Of a stretch of 64,000 nucleotides of DNA, positions 43,970-55,145 are shown piece by piece. Within the stretch, counting starts at the first letter, position 1. Every line of letters starts with the position of its first letter. This stretch comes from Calendula officinalis (lineage: Eukaryota > Streptophyta > Magnoliopsida > Asterales > Asteraceae): assembly GCA_963853835.1 (NCBI GenBank), contig OY970827.1, forward strand, positions 80,121,234 to 80,185,233, in the 5' to 3' direction. The notes under the pieces were generated by a model that saw nothing but the letters and a program-made list of their open reading frames with translations, was not told where the DNA came from and made no database searches. Both the position numbers and the translations under genes were made by a program.

Positions 43970-46900
43970 TTAAAAACAAGAAATAGGCAACATACACCAA
44001 ACATCCCATCTATTCCCTAGATTACATTTCGAACGGTTCTTGAGCCAAAAAAACGTAAGCGCCTGTACTTGACTGATTAAGAGATAATCCTTTGATCGGT
44101 CAACATTCGATCTAGAAAAGACCTTACCATTTCTAGCCTTCCAAAGAACCCAAAGATATGTATAAATTACCGTCGTGAATGCCTTGAGCACGTCTCCTTT
44201 AAGATTGGAATTTTTTCCCCAAGCAAATAAATCTTGAAGTCGAGAGATGCCCGAACCATCGAGCCCCCACCACCTTCCAATTTCAGTAATACAATGAGCA
44301 GCCAGCGAACAGGAAACAAAAAGATGATCCTCCGATTCATCAACATCGCCACAAATCGGACAATCATTGGAGAGCATAATAACGCCACGTTTTGCGAGAT
44401 TCACCTTCGTGGGAAGCCTTAAATGACCCGCTCTCCAAGCATGAATATCAACTTTGGAAGGCACCCACGATGACCGGGAGTCTTTTAAACAAGATTTGGA
44501 TTTAAGATAGAAGCTATCAAACGCCTGCCTTAAAGATGAGACACTAAAACCGCTAGCCGGATCAAGAGCCCAAATGGTGACAGGTCTGCCCAAATCAGGG
44601 ACCAATTGGGATTGAAACCAATTATGGATAGGAATATTAACTTTGTCAAAATCACGAGATATTTTTAAAATATTACGCCATAACCCTGGATGTTTACCAA
44701 CAGAATTTTCCCGATCAAGACCACCTTCCAAACCGTGAATAGAGCAAATCACATTTTTCCATAAGCTATCACGTTCCGTTTTAAAACGCCACCACCATTT
44801 AGAAAGGAGAGCTAAATTAAGAGCCTTTAGGCTCTCGATCCCCAAACCACCTTCGTCATATGAGTTTATAACTACCTTCCAAGAGATCCATGAGATCTTG
44901 TTTTCATTTTCATTTGAGCCCCAAAAGAACCGCATTCTTAAGCTTTCCAGTTTTTTAATAATTTTCTCCGGCGCTTTGAACAACGAGAAGAAATATAAAC
45001 CCAAGCTTCCCAATATAGATTTAATGGTAACTAATCGACCACCGGAAGACATATTGTTGGCCTTCCATTTAGACAATTTTGACAAAAACTTATTTATAAT
45101 AATCTCCCAATTTTCACATCTATTCATGGATCCACCTATAGGAAGCCCGAGATATTTAAAAGGAAAAGCACCGGGTTTGCAATGAAACTTAGAAGCAAAA
45201 AAATTGATCTCCGATTCTTCCACACCAACACCCATAAGACTACATTTTTTAATATTAATTTTAAGGCCCGATGATAAGAAATAGCAACGAAGAATTCTAA
45301 TAAGATTAGAAATATTCTTACAAGACCAATCACCGATAAAAATCACGTCATCCGCAAATTGCATATGAGAGACAATCGGGCCATTATTAGGTAGATTGAT
45401 ACCTTGAAAAATACCCGTCGAACACGCACTATGCATAGCAATGTTAAGCCCTTCCGCTGCAATAATAAATAGAAAAGGGGCAAGTGGGTCCCCCTGACGG
45501 ACACCTCTACCCAAACAAAATTCTTCGGTGGGGGATCCATTAATTAGGACCGAAACCGAAGCAGAGTTTAAGCACCCTTGAATCCATCGACGCCATTTAT
45601 CACCAAAATTCATCTGTCTAAGAATATCATCCAAAAATTGCCAATTAATTGTATCAAATGCTTTTTCAAAGTCAATCTTGAACACTAAAGTTTTCATTTT
45701 TGTCTTTTTTGCCCAATATACGACCTCGCGAATAATCAAAGGCCGTCAAGAATGTTTCTCCCTTGTATGAAAGCAGTTTGCTCTTTCCCTATTACCGATC
45801 CAATAACACCTTTCAACCGCGTTGCGAGAACTTTAGCGATAATTTTATAGAAACTGCCAAGAAGACTGATCAGTCTAAAATCATTAAAAGAGATCGGCGA
45901 AGAAAGCTTTGGAATCAAGGCCAAAAAAGAGGCGTTGCAGCCTTTATCGAAACAGCCCGTGGCCTCAAACTGTTTTACTGCCCTAAAAAGGTCCGACTTC
46001 AAAACATCCCAAAACTTCTTAAAAAAGGCAAAAGAAAAACCATCAGGCCCAGGGGCTTTGTCAGACCCGAGAGCCCAAATAGCAGCTTTAATTTCATCTA
46101 AATTAATATCATATTCCAGCAATTGGGCCTGAGTGTCATCGATTTTTTTTATTCCGGAATTAATGAAATTGGGTCGACGAGTATGACAGCCAGCAAATTT
46201 CGATCTGTAAAATTTAAGGGCCTCCAATTTAATCAAACTAGGCTTGGATACCCAAGAACCATTAATAGATACCCCATGAATAAAATTGTTACGACGATTA
46301 CAGTTTAGAATACCATGGAAGTACCGAGAATTCTCATCACCATCAACTGCCCATCTGACTCTCGATCTCTGTTTGAGATCAAGAGATTTTTTGCGCTCCA
46401 ATTCTTTCAACGAGATAAGACTATTTTGGCGTATTGTGATCTCTTGAGATGAAACCGAAGCTTGATCAGCCTTAGCCTCAATTTCTTCCACCACATTCTT
46501 TAGGCTGAGGATTTGTTTTTGCTCAATCACCTTCACATTGTTTCTCTAATTTTTGACACAACCTTTAACTGTTTTTAGTTTTATCATAAAGGCTGCCATA
46601 TGATGTATATTCGGCCTTAAAGAAACCCCGGCCCATGCGTTCTTTACCAAAGGAACAAGATTTTTATCACTAAGCCAAGAGTTATAAAATTTGAAGTAAG
46701 TCGGTCCCGAGTCCTCAAGATCAGAACTGAGCAGAAGAGGACTATGATCAGAGTGAAGTTTTGGTAAAATCTCGACTACTGGATTGGGACAGAGGTTGAA
46801 AAAATTATTGGAGACAAAAAACCAATCGATCTTACTTAATTTACATCCGTCTGGGCTCATTCTTGAGAACCTACGACCACCGCTTTTTACTTCCACCAAT

Positions 46901-47418
46901 CCCGCCTCGTGAATAAAATCATTAAAAACCGAAGCACTATAAAAGGAGAAGTTGGTACCCTTCTTGTCATCCCTGTTTCTGACTTCGTTAAAGTCACCAA
47001 AAACAGCCCACACAACATTCTGATTTGAATTGATTATGTTAGCAATTGAGCTCCACAACCTTCGCTTCTTACTGATCTCTTGCGGAGCATAAACATTGAT
47101 AAAGCCACATAAGCAATTGACCCCAATCCAGTTTCCCCAAACTGCAAGAAAGTTCCTCCCACGGACCGTATTCAAACGGTTAAAGCAAGAAGGATCCCAT
47201 ATGGATAGGATACCACCCGATTTACCATGAACCTCGACAAAATCATAATCTTTAGGCTTGTTCCCCCAAAGAGCTTTCAGAATAAAGTCATCAGGAGTCG
47301 TAATATAAGTCTCCTGAATACCCAGAAAAAGAGATTTGTGAAATAAGCGCAACCCTCTGATCCAGTCTTGCTTCAAGGAAGAAGCAACACCCCTAGAATT
47401 AATTTATAAGATCTTCAT
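43970..47418 (-). pseudogene. LINE ORF2: endonuclease and reverse transcriptase
   Basis: Starts at ATG 47418, which overlaps the ORF1 stop as ATGA. Codon 5 is TAA, after which the frame continues (NSRGVASSLKQDWI). AP endonuclease motifs: IQETY, FGDFNEVRNRD and SDHSPLLLS. A TAG near 46546-46548 breaks the linker. The RT follows, with SDKAPGPDGFSFAFFKKFW, then a one-base loss near 45740 in NILDG-LIIREV, then QGDPLAPFLF and the catalytic FADD (MQFADDVIFIG). A C-terminal zf-RVT zinc domain (CPICGDVDESEDHLF) precedes the stop at 43970. Order and size fit plant L1/ATLN elements. Confidence 0.92.
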
Positions 47419-49573
47419 TTAAAACTATCTGCGTCACCAGATTTAGAGATAACATTCCTAATTTCCGACTCAAATCCTTCCATCTGGAAACCAAGACATT
47501 GCCCAACCTCAATAGTGTTCCTTATTTCTTCAGCAAGACCAATCGAGCTACTGCCCTCGCTACGACTGCCATGATTTTCGTTTGATAAGCCAGGTAGGGT
47601 TTTGTTGAGATCAATAGACTGATCCAAAGGTGTCGCTTCTGAGTTACTCGATTGGGTTTTAGTCGCCTGAGTATGATTGACTCGCATACTTTTGTTGAGA
47701 ATTGCCCTAGAATTCATAGGAAACGGAATTTTGGAGGAATATTGAGGGCACCTGGATTTACGATCCTTTTTCTGAGGTTGGGTAAAAAAAGTTGATTGAG
47801 TCGGTATGTTAGTAACATGGGTCACATTGTTACCGTTTGAGGAACTAAGCCCATCATCCGAATTATCCACTTCTGCAGCATAAGCAAAGTTTGGCCCAAT
47901 TACAAAATCCAGGTTCCTACTAAGCCCATTCTCATCAGGCCCAACATCATGAGAAGCCGGCCCAGGGGAGAAAACAAAATTATTCGTTGAATCAAGATCA
48001 TTGTCTGGCCCTTTCTTTTGTCGGCTAGAATCCCAATCATCACCATTATTGTCAGGCTTTTGCATGCGGCTATTATTATTACTAAAATCGTCACCATTTT
48101 CCAAGACATTTATTACTGATTCATGAACCAATTCGACGCGACTGTTTGAGTTCCCGATTGAGTCCGCCGGCTTCTGTGATTCCGACGGGGATGCCTGGTT
48201 CACCGGATCTTGATTCTTTCTGACAACATCTGATCCATCTTTAGCTTCAAAATTTCCATCTACAGAATTTTCTTCTCCAAAAATAGATTTTTCGTCACCA
48301 AAGTCGGAATTAACATCGCTGGAGCTGAGAAAACTATCAGAGTCACCATCGTCGTCATCATCTGATGATGAATCTGAACGACCAAATGGGCACAATTTGG
48401 CCGTTTCCACCAGGTCTTCCGTCACTCTGATTATTTATTAGGTTGGAGTACGGTACGCTAGCTTGAAAGTGAAAGGACTTTCCTGGGGGTGCTTTAGTAG
48501 TAAATCCAGCCATTACTATCAAAGCTATTGGACATCAATGGTATCAGAGTGTTATGCCAAATTCCATCGATTGTAATGTTAAGAACGGAGTTTATCCATT
48601 CCACATGATCAGTCAGAATAACTACTGTTCCCCGAGAGTAGTTAAGATTCTCAGCTAAGCATTCTTCTAGGGTTAGAATAGTACCCCATTTTTCCCTAAT
48701 CTCCACAAACATATCTGGGCACCAAGCGTGTGGAGGAACACCAAGAATTTGAAGCACAACAATCCTATTCGGAACTTTGAAGTCAGGTTTCCAAAAATCC
48801 AAAGACACAAACCAGTTTGCCCAGTTAGCAGTTGATAGGAAATTCTGAGCACTATCCTTCGATCCACAATCCAACATGACAAACAGACCACCTAAATAAC
48901 AAATCTCATAGTCCTCACATCCTTCTGCCACCTTCATATTATTAATAGATAATAAGCAATCCAACGATGCAACTTTTCCAACTAAGTTATAAGCAGTCCA
49001 CTTATTGACCATGTTGGTAGTGGAGAAAGCCATACACGGAGAATCAAGAGGTTCCGTGTAGGTCTTTTGACCAGTGATAACTTCCACATATGATCTCTGG
49101 GCATTGTATTTAGGTTTCAACGATTCCACCGGGTAGAATGTCTTGTTTACCTTCGTATTCTTACCAAGGCCTCCACCAGGAACTCTACTTGGTTGGATTT
49201 TCTCCCTTTGAAATCTGGCAATGCTAGCATGTATTCCGACATTCCTTATCTTCACCCCTCTTAACTTCTTTTCCATAGACAAAGGCTCGATTATCCCCAA
49301 AAATCTAACAAAACCAAACCTTTTGTCTGCCTTATTCATCTTCTTAGCAATGAACACGTCTACCACTTTCCCCATCTTCGCCATTGCTTTCCATACTTCC
49401 GCTTCTGAAACCCCCACTGCAAGATTATCAATGTAGAACGTGATGGCGTTCTTGCCAGGTGATGCCCTCACCGAGGTTGTGTTAACCTGGTGTCTTCGAT
49501 TATTGTCTTCGTCATTGTTGTTGGTCTTCTTCCGGCGCCGATGGACTTCTGACCACTCTCTATCTCTCTCCAT
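47415..49573 (-). pseudogene. LINE ORF1: RRM-type RNA-binding protein
   Basis: Starts MERDREWSEVHRRRKK at 49573. An RRM lies near residues 45-115 (TFYIDNLAVGVSEAEVW and RFGFVRF), followed by a DUF4283-like middle part. The first frame stops at 48494, and the second, acidic, serine-rich part (from SDSSSDDDDDGDSD) is in another frame from about 48430 to 47415, so one frameshift lies between. Together about 700 residues. Plant L1 ORF1 proteins bind element RNA. Confidence 0.85.
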
Positions 49574-49619
49574 TCTCCTTGGCGTTAATACGTGTTATAA
49601 TTATGAAAACGATCAGTAG

Positions 49620-50080
49620 TAATAACACAATTATACTTGTATTAACAAAAAGTAATATATTTACCAAACTCTTAAATATGTAACTAGCCACGCAAAACAA
49701 TGACATTTAAGAACATCTGATGGTCTTTTGATATTTTAGCGGTCGGTTAATTTTTAGATTGTTATATAATTAATCACAAAAAATTAATACTTTGTAAAAA
49801 AACTGGATTAGATTTAAAAAATTCAAAAAATATACGATCACTCAATAAAAATAATGTAACTATATTATACAAATAACTATATGAAGTGTTTGGGAAAGCT
49901 TATTGAAAAAGTTTGTGCTTATTAGCTTATTTAAGTTAATAGGCTTTTGTTAAATAAAATGTTTGAAATAACTAATATAAATTAATTGTAAAATAATTAC
50001 AAAATACATTATTAATAAGTTAATAAGCTCAATTGTTTGGTTTAGTTGTGCTTGTATAAAAATGCTTGATTGATGAAATG
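49620..50080. repeat. Left part of a GTTTGG...AAGCTTATT repeat copy
   Basis: From about 49875 (AGTGTTTGGGAAAGCTTATTG) this is a copy of the dispersed repeat seen at 10014, 11122 and 15606. It continues beyond the MULE at 52248-52430, ending AAGTCCTCTCCAACA. 49620-49875 shows nothing recognisable. Confidence 0.5.
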
Positions 50081-50524
50081 GAATTTTTTTCAAGAATAAT
50101 GCTAAAATTTTTATTTTTTTTCACAAATGATGCATTTTTTTTGCCTTTCAAAAATAGTGTTTATGGATTCTAGGAGTCCGGAATTCGCCTTAATTTGGAC
50201 TCCATGAGTCCGGAAATTCAGTTTAGGCGCAGATAAGTACACAGAAGGTACAAGCCGCGGAGAAAAGTACACGGGGACTCTCGGAGTCCGGAATTGCTTC
50301 TTAACGGACTCCAGGAGTCTGGAAATCAGTTTAGGTGGACTCTTCGACTCCAGAATTGGGTTGGGTTCGATCAGCTATAAAACAATACACAAAATCTTCA
50401 AAACCTCCACCTTTACAAATTCCCTACTTTCAAAACCAATTTTTCAAAACCACCTTAACCAATTTTTCAAAACCACCACCTTCACAAATTTACTTTCAAA
50501 ACACTTCACAAAAAAAACACATAT
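50081..50524 (+). repeat. Left TIR of the MULE
   Basis: Contains the promoter-like TATAAAAC and repeated leader blocks (CAAAACCACCACCTTCACAAA) that are also in the right TIR in opposite orientation. Confidence 0.85.
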
Positions 50525-50578
50525 ATCCCCAATCTATTTCTCCCAACATAACCACTGACTTTTAATGAAAGAACTTTA

Positions 50579-51188
50579 ATGAGTTCGTCGAATAATGAGT
50601 CTCCTCCATATCATTACATGTATGATTTGCCTCCATTATATGAGGTTGAGTTAGAGAATTTGATAGTTGCGGATTACAATGAGGTACATGCAGAAGAAAT
50701 CGCTGACGAGGAGCAAGTATTTTAGCTTGAATATGAGCAAGTTGATTATGATCGACATATTGAAAAGATAGCTGAAATATGACAAGATGTTCTGCATCTC
50801 TGGCAGTTTAAAATGAAGTTTGCGAAACATGTAGTGAAAAATCAAAGGATGGTATGTTTAAAATGTGCTTGTAAAATTACATTTTAATGTTTGTTCAATT
50901 AGCTAAAATCATATATTTTTATTATATTTTTAGACTATACCCGTTTGGTTTGTGAGGCAGCATAACCACATACTTCAGGATAAGCAGTGCATGATTGAAA
51001 GAGGCGATTCTGTTGAAGTAATGGACATCCATGCTTATCCCGAGCAAGTTAAAATGAGTGGTGATTTCAAGAATTTCAAGCATGAAAATGGAATTCCGAC
51101 TAATGAAGTTTGTACTTTTACCATAAATGCAGACTATCAGATTAATGGTAGAAATGTGATTTTTATTGTTAAACGTGAGAATGAATGA
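50579..51188 (+). pseudogene. MULE-internal gene of unknown function
   Basis: Two exons, 50579-50851 and 50934-51188, joined in phase by a GT-AG intron; starts MSSSNNESPPYHYMYDLPP. Acidic first half (ELENLIVADYNEVHAEEIAD), then a basic stretch (FKMKFAKHVVKNQRM). The second exon reads VWFVRQHNHILQD and TFTINADYQINGRNVIF and is fully open. Two in-frame stops lie in exon 1 (TAG 50723, TGA 50780), both explicable as C-to-T changes from CAG and CGA. It is driven by the left TIR and faces the transposase remnant. No family recognised; its position recalls the second gene (mudrB) of maize MuDR, but no similarity is claimed. Confidence 0.55.
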
Positions 51189-51330
51189 TATGTAATATAG
51201 TTTGATATATCATGTGAAATAAAACCAGTATTATCAATATTAAAAGTGCATTAAAAAACTTTTACATAATTAATTATACATTAATTTAAGTACCAAATAA
51301 ATAACTAAAAAGCACACGATGCTTCTACAA

Positions 51331-51758
51331 TCAATCTCTACTAATAGTTGGGCAAGTGGTTCTGTTATGCCCTTCCCGGGTGCAAATTCCACAACGGTTT
51401 ATGTTTCCTTGCGTTGGATCTGCCTGGTCCATCTCGTTATGGAACCTATTCACATGTCTCCTCCCTCTTCTTGTTAAAATTCTTCCACTTGCGGCTCTCA
51501 ATCCACAATTCGGGTCGTTCCAGTAAGCGACATGGGGTAGCGGTCTAAAGGCTCTATTCTATATTGACGTTTGTACATTTCTGTTTTATACACCCGATTC
51601 ACAAGTTCTTTCTGGTCACCACCCCTATGACGACAAAAGGTAATAGCATGTGAACAATTTAGCATTTTCAATGTTTTTGCATTAAAGATTTTATTTTTAC
51701 CATTTTGAAAGTAAAAGGACGGACACTGCTTGACTGTGCCACATTCTAAAAAACTCAA
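51331..51758 (-). pseudogene. MULE transposase C-terminus (SWIM finger and CCHC knuckle)
   Basis: On the minus strand, 51758 to about 51550 reads a SWIM-like zinc finger (LNCSHAITFCRHRGGD, then VNRVYKTEMYKRQYR). In another frame from about 51545 to the stop at 51331 it reads VAYWNDPNCGLRA, FHNEMDQADPTQ and a CCHC knuckle, RCGICTREGHNRTTC. SWIM finger, then RxRNEMD-like segment, then CCHC is the C-terminal order of plant MURA transposases. A small indel near 51550 joins the two frames. The DDE core is absent, so this is an internal-deletion derivative. Confidence 0.75.
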
Positions 51759-51771
51759 ATTTTTAAATAAG

Positions 51772-51777
51772 ATGTGT

Positions 51778-51812
<35 letters not shown>

Positions 51813-52247
51813 TGAAGCGTTTTAAAAGTAATGGATAATTTGTGAAGGTGGTGGTTTTGAAAAATTGGTCTTGAAAGTAGGTAATTTGCGAAGGTGGTGG
51901 TTTTGAAGATTTTGTGAATTGTGTTATATAGGCGATCTGAATGAAAAAAACCCAACCCAATTCCGGACTCGGGGAGTCCTATTAAATAGAATTCCGTACT
52001 GCGAGAGTCCGTTTCGAAGCAATTCCGGACTCCGAGAGTCCCCCATCTACTTTTCTGCCGCGCTGTACCTTATGTTGTACTTTTCTGAGCCCAGATACGA
52101 CTAAACTGTATTTCCGGACTCATGGTGTCCAAATTAAGGCTAATTTCGGATTCCTAGAGTCCATAAACACTATTTTTGAAAAACAAAAAAAAAGTGCATC
52201 ATTTGTGAAAGTTTTTGAAAAAGTAGCAGCATTTTTGAAAAAAATTC
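51772..52247 (-). repeat. Right TIR of the MULE
   Basis: Inverted match to 50081-50524. It includes a long T run near its inner edge and an inward (minus-strand) TATA-like box near 51915. Confidence 0.85.
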
Positions 52248-52639
52248 GATGCAATAAGAGGGTAAAGAGGTAAAAATCATTAATAAGCTAAAAATCTCTT
52301 CTAAAATTACTTATTTAAACCTCATAAATAACCAAACAGTTATTATTTCTTATTAAACTTAAATAATCATAAAAACTTATAAGCCCCTAAATAATTAATA
52401 ATTAAGTCCTCTCCAACAAATATAAAGTTTTTTTTAGACATGTGTTTAATTGCCATTTTTCCATTTTATAAAGGATTTGTCGTTATAGTGATCTCTCAAG
52501 ATTGCCAATATTTATCCAGTACGTAAGTATCAAACTCCTTTTCTTATTAAACTCTCTCCACCATACCCACTTTACTATTGCGGCTCGTTCTTTCCCTCTC
52601 AATTTTCTTCTCTCTCACACAGTAAATACACACATATAG

Positions 52640-52778
52640 TTTCTAAGCTACAACTCTCTCTATAAAAACCCTAACAGCTCCCTGCACTAAGCCAAAAGCT
52701 GAGCATCAACAGCTTCTCTCTTTCTCTCTCTCATAACTCTACATCTTTGACACACACTAAAACACACACATCGATCAA
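52640..52778 (+). promoter_or_regulatory. Core promoter and 5' UTR of the MYB gene
   Basis: TATAAAAACC at 52661 lies within a CT-rich context (CTCTCTCTATAAAA). The leader to the ATG at 52779 contains a further CT-repeat tract (about 52710-52733), a common plant 5' UTR feature. Start of transcription near 52690 is inferred. Confidence 0.6.
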
Positions 52779-54059
52779 ATGAACAATTCTGTGGAAATGA
52801 GTGGTAGTGAAGAAGATGATCAAATGAACATGATTGAAGATCTTAGAAGAGGCCCTTGGACTGTGGAAGAAGATTTTACTCTCACCAATTACATAGCTCA
52901 TCATGGTGAAGGCCGGTGGAATTCGCTTGCTAGGTGTGCCGGTATGTTATTTTCCGGTCAAACTATATATCCATGCCTAATATCGGAATCCTGATATATT
53001 CCTATCACTTTTTGTGTAATTTTTGTCAAGAAAATAGAAAGTGAAATTTGACGGTTAATTCATATAGTTTTTAGAAAGAGAATGATAGAAACAAGTGCTT
53101 ATTATTATGGTATTATGAACGTCTATACACTTTACCAATACTTTATATCTTTTCATTTTAATAAAATTTCTTATATTTGTGTATTTTTTGTTAACTTTCT
53201 TAAATTAATTTAAACAGGACTTAAAAGAACCGGAAAGAGTTGCCGATTAAGGTGGTTGAATTACTTACGACCCGATGTTCGTCGCGGAAATATTACTCTT
53301 GAAGAACAACTCTTGATTCTTGAACTTCATTCTCGTTGGGGTAATCGGTATGTGCATCGACCTTTTATTTTTAAAAGATTTTTAGTTTGTTTCCTTAACA
53401 ATCTTATGCATTACTAATTTTAATTATATCGACTATTATCTATCAGATGGTCAAAAATAGCGCAACATTTACCCGGTAGAACAGATAATGAAATTAAGAA
53501 TTACTGGAGAACGAGAGTTCAAAAGCATGCAAAACAACTCAAATGTGATGTGAATAGCAAGCAATTTAAGGACACTATGCGGTATCTTTGGATGCCAAGA
53601 CTAGTGGAACGGATTCAGGCGGCCGCCACAACAACCGGTGGTTCTTCCTCATCCTCCTCCACAACCACAACCGCAACCACCACCACCACCTCGACGGCAA
53701 CCACAAAAAACTCCTACCCACTCAACCAAACCAACAGTATGGATAATATAGTTACAAGCCAAGTGGTAATGCCACAAGGCAATAACAATTGTTGCAACAC
53801 CTATGTGAATGACCAAATTACCCCTGGCTACGCCATAGAAAATCATGATTTTTTTCAACAAAGTAATTCGATTGGTAGCGGATTTAGTGACACCCTGATT
53901 AGCCCATCGGGTTACTTCAATCAGGGCATGGATTTTCAAGCTATGGTGGAGCAAAATAACCAAACCCAATGGCCAGGTAGTAACGAAGCCGATGATCTCT
54001 CTAGCAATTTGTGGAACGTTGAGGACATTTGGTTTCTAAAACAACAATTCAACATGTGA
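52779..54059 (+). CDS. R2R3-MYB transcription factor, subgroup 20 (MYB108/MYB78/MYB2-like)
   Basis: Nuclear DNA-binding regulator. Exons 52779-52941, 53218-53347 and 53447-54059 join in phase to 302 codons (301 aa). R2 starts at about residue 24 (RGPWTVEEDFTLTNYI), and R3 follows from about residue 77 (RRGNITLEEQLLILEL) with its regular tryptophans and GRTDNEIKNYWRTR. After the repeats come KHAKQLKCDVNS and MPRLVERIQAA, the shared motif of subgroup 20, whose Arabidopsis members act in stress, jasmonate, anther and senescence responses. A Ser/Thr run (codons at about 53640-53710, an ACC-type microsatellite) and a Trp-containing acidic C-terminus (LWNVEDIWFL) follow. Intron positions are the common ones for R2R3-MYBs. 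No lesion. The closest orthologue cannot be fixed by eye. Confidence 0.93.
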
Positions 54060-54690
54060 AAAATGACAAGAAAAAGATTATTATTTATGCATACATAATT
54101 CGTTTAGAAAGCTTACAAAACACTTGTATACACGTCTCTAATTTGTGCTATAAACAAAATTGCATGTTTATTTTAGTTTGTATCCTGATTTTTTGGTGGG
54201 GTTAAAATTGTAATTAATTTATGCTTTATCGTATGTTACTAAAGACTTTAACTTAGTAGTTTTATTCTTTGTAATGTCTTGTGTAACTAACTTAAAATAA
54301 TTATTAATTTTTTTTGTCTTGTATATTTTTTATGTTGCAAAATTATCATGTAACTATTTATTACTTGATTTTACTGTATAAATTTAATTCACTCTATGTA
54401 CACCAAACCTTGCAAAATTGAGTTTGGCACCACCCTTGCAACATGTAACTGCGATTTTTGAATTTTAGTGGCGCACCCCGTCAAAACTCATATTGGAGAG
54501 AACATGTATGCAACTTACATGATAATTATAACAATCTATTAATAGTAAAGCAAAGCATAAAAATGCATTATAAATTATATACCTAACATTCACCATCGGG
54601 TGAATAGTTACTGGACGAATCAGTTTGTGACAGCACATCATTTTCGTTTAACTATATATTGCTTGTAGGTGAATAAAAACTTAAATAGCA
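54060..54690. other. MYB 3' flank
   Basis: AT-rich sequence after the MYB stop, likely 3' UTR for the first 100-200 bases. Nothing else recognised. Confidence 0.45.
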
Positions 54691-54691
54691 A

Positions 54692-54775
54692 TCTGCCGGA
54701 GTGGCTAAGCCATTTGTTGTTGACCTGTTCCGTTGGTGTTCAAATCTTGCACTGTCCTTTTCTTTTTTTTAATCA
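54692..54775 (+). mobile_element. SINE-like tRNA-derived head
   Basis: GCCGGAGTGGCTAAGCC holds an A box (TGGCTAAGCC), and GGTGTTCAAATC holds a B box (GTTCAAATC at 54738-54746). A T-rich tail follows. The acceptor stem does not pair, so it is not a working tRNA. A related but inverted B box (GATTCGAAC) lies near 55809. Confidence 0.5.
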
Positions 54776-55099
54776 AATTTCATGATATTACACTTTAGTC
54801 CCTTGAACCTTAACTTTTCTTAAATAGCAATTATTACCCTGAACTTTAATATTCAACATCTATTATGAACTTTAACATTCAACATCTATTATAATTACTC
54901 ATTTGAACTTAAATTTTTCTTAAATAACAAATTACTATCATGAACTTTAATATTTGACATCTACATTTCTTCAAAAAATTATCGTTTACCCATAATTTTT
55001 CCATATTTCTATATAACTAAAAAATTCTTATATAACAAAAATGCCGGTTTTTCTTGAACAATTATTATTAAATGTATTTTTTTGCATAAGACAAATGTT
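54776..55099. repeat. Short tandem phrases, AT-rich
   Basis: The phrase (CC)TTGAACTTTAA(C/T)ATT(C/T)(A/G)ACATCTA(T/C) recurs about three times between 54830 and 54965. No gene. Confidence 0.45.
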
Positions 55100-55145
55100 A
55101 ATAACAAGCATGTTGACCCTCCGCGCGTTGCTGCGGATTTATTTT
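55100..55145 (-). mobile_element. Helitron 3' tail, minus strand (degenerate)
   Basis: On the minus strand, CCGCAGCAACGCGCGG forms a hairpin and is followed by AGGGTCAACATGCTTG. Same type as the plus-strand tail at 41200. Confidence 0.5.

Larger units (their letters stand above)
43841..49602 (-). mobile_element. L1-type LINE, near full length
   Basis: 5762-bp non-LTR retrotransposon on the minus strand. A 17-bp direct repeat ATGAAAACGATCAGTAG flanks it exactly (43824-43840 and 49603-49619). A T10 run at 43841 is the poly(A) tail of the minus strand. ORF1 and ORF2 follow in order, with only about 30 bp of leader before the ORF1 ATG. The perfect target duplication points to a recent insertion, yet ORF1 has a frameshift and ORF2 has two stops and a frameshift. 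Confidence 0.93.
50081..52247. mobile_element. Mutator-like element (MULE) with long TIRs
   Basis: About 2167 bp. Long terminal inverted repeats (50081-50524 and 51772-52247) pair from the end GAATTTTTTTCAA inward and share several GGACTC(C)..GAGTCCGGA blocks. Flanking 9-bp sequences GATGAAATG (50072-50080) and GATGCAATA (52248-52256) agree at seven of nine positions, the size expected for Mutator. Each repeat carries an inward TATA box (TATAAAAC near 50376; its counterpart reads TATATAAC on the minus strand near 51915). Two convergent genes lie inside: an unknown one on plus and a transposase C-terminus on minus. Both contain stops or frameshifts. The right repeat has a T run of about 34 at 51779. 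Confidence 0.85.

Noticed and set aside
44898..46132. Plus-strand frames of 60-112 codons inside the LINE
   Set aside because: They are shadows of ORF2 on the minus strand and show no homology of their own.
54692..54775. Possible leucine or serine tRNA gene
   Set aside because: A and B boxes are present, but the stems do not pair and a tail follows, so a SINE head is more likely.
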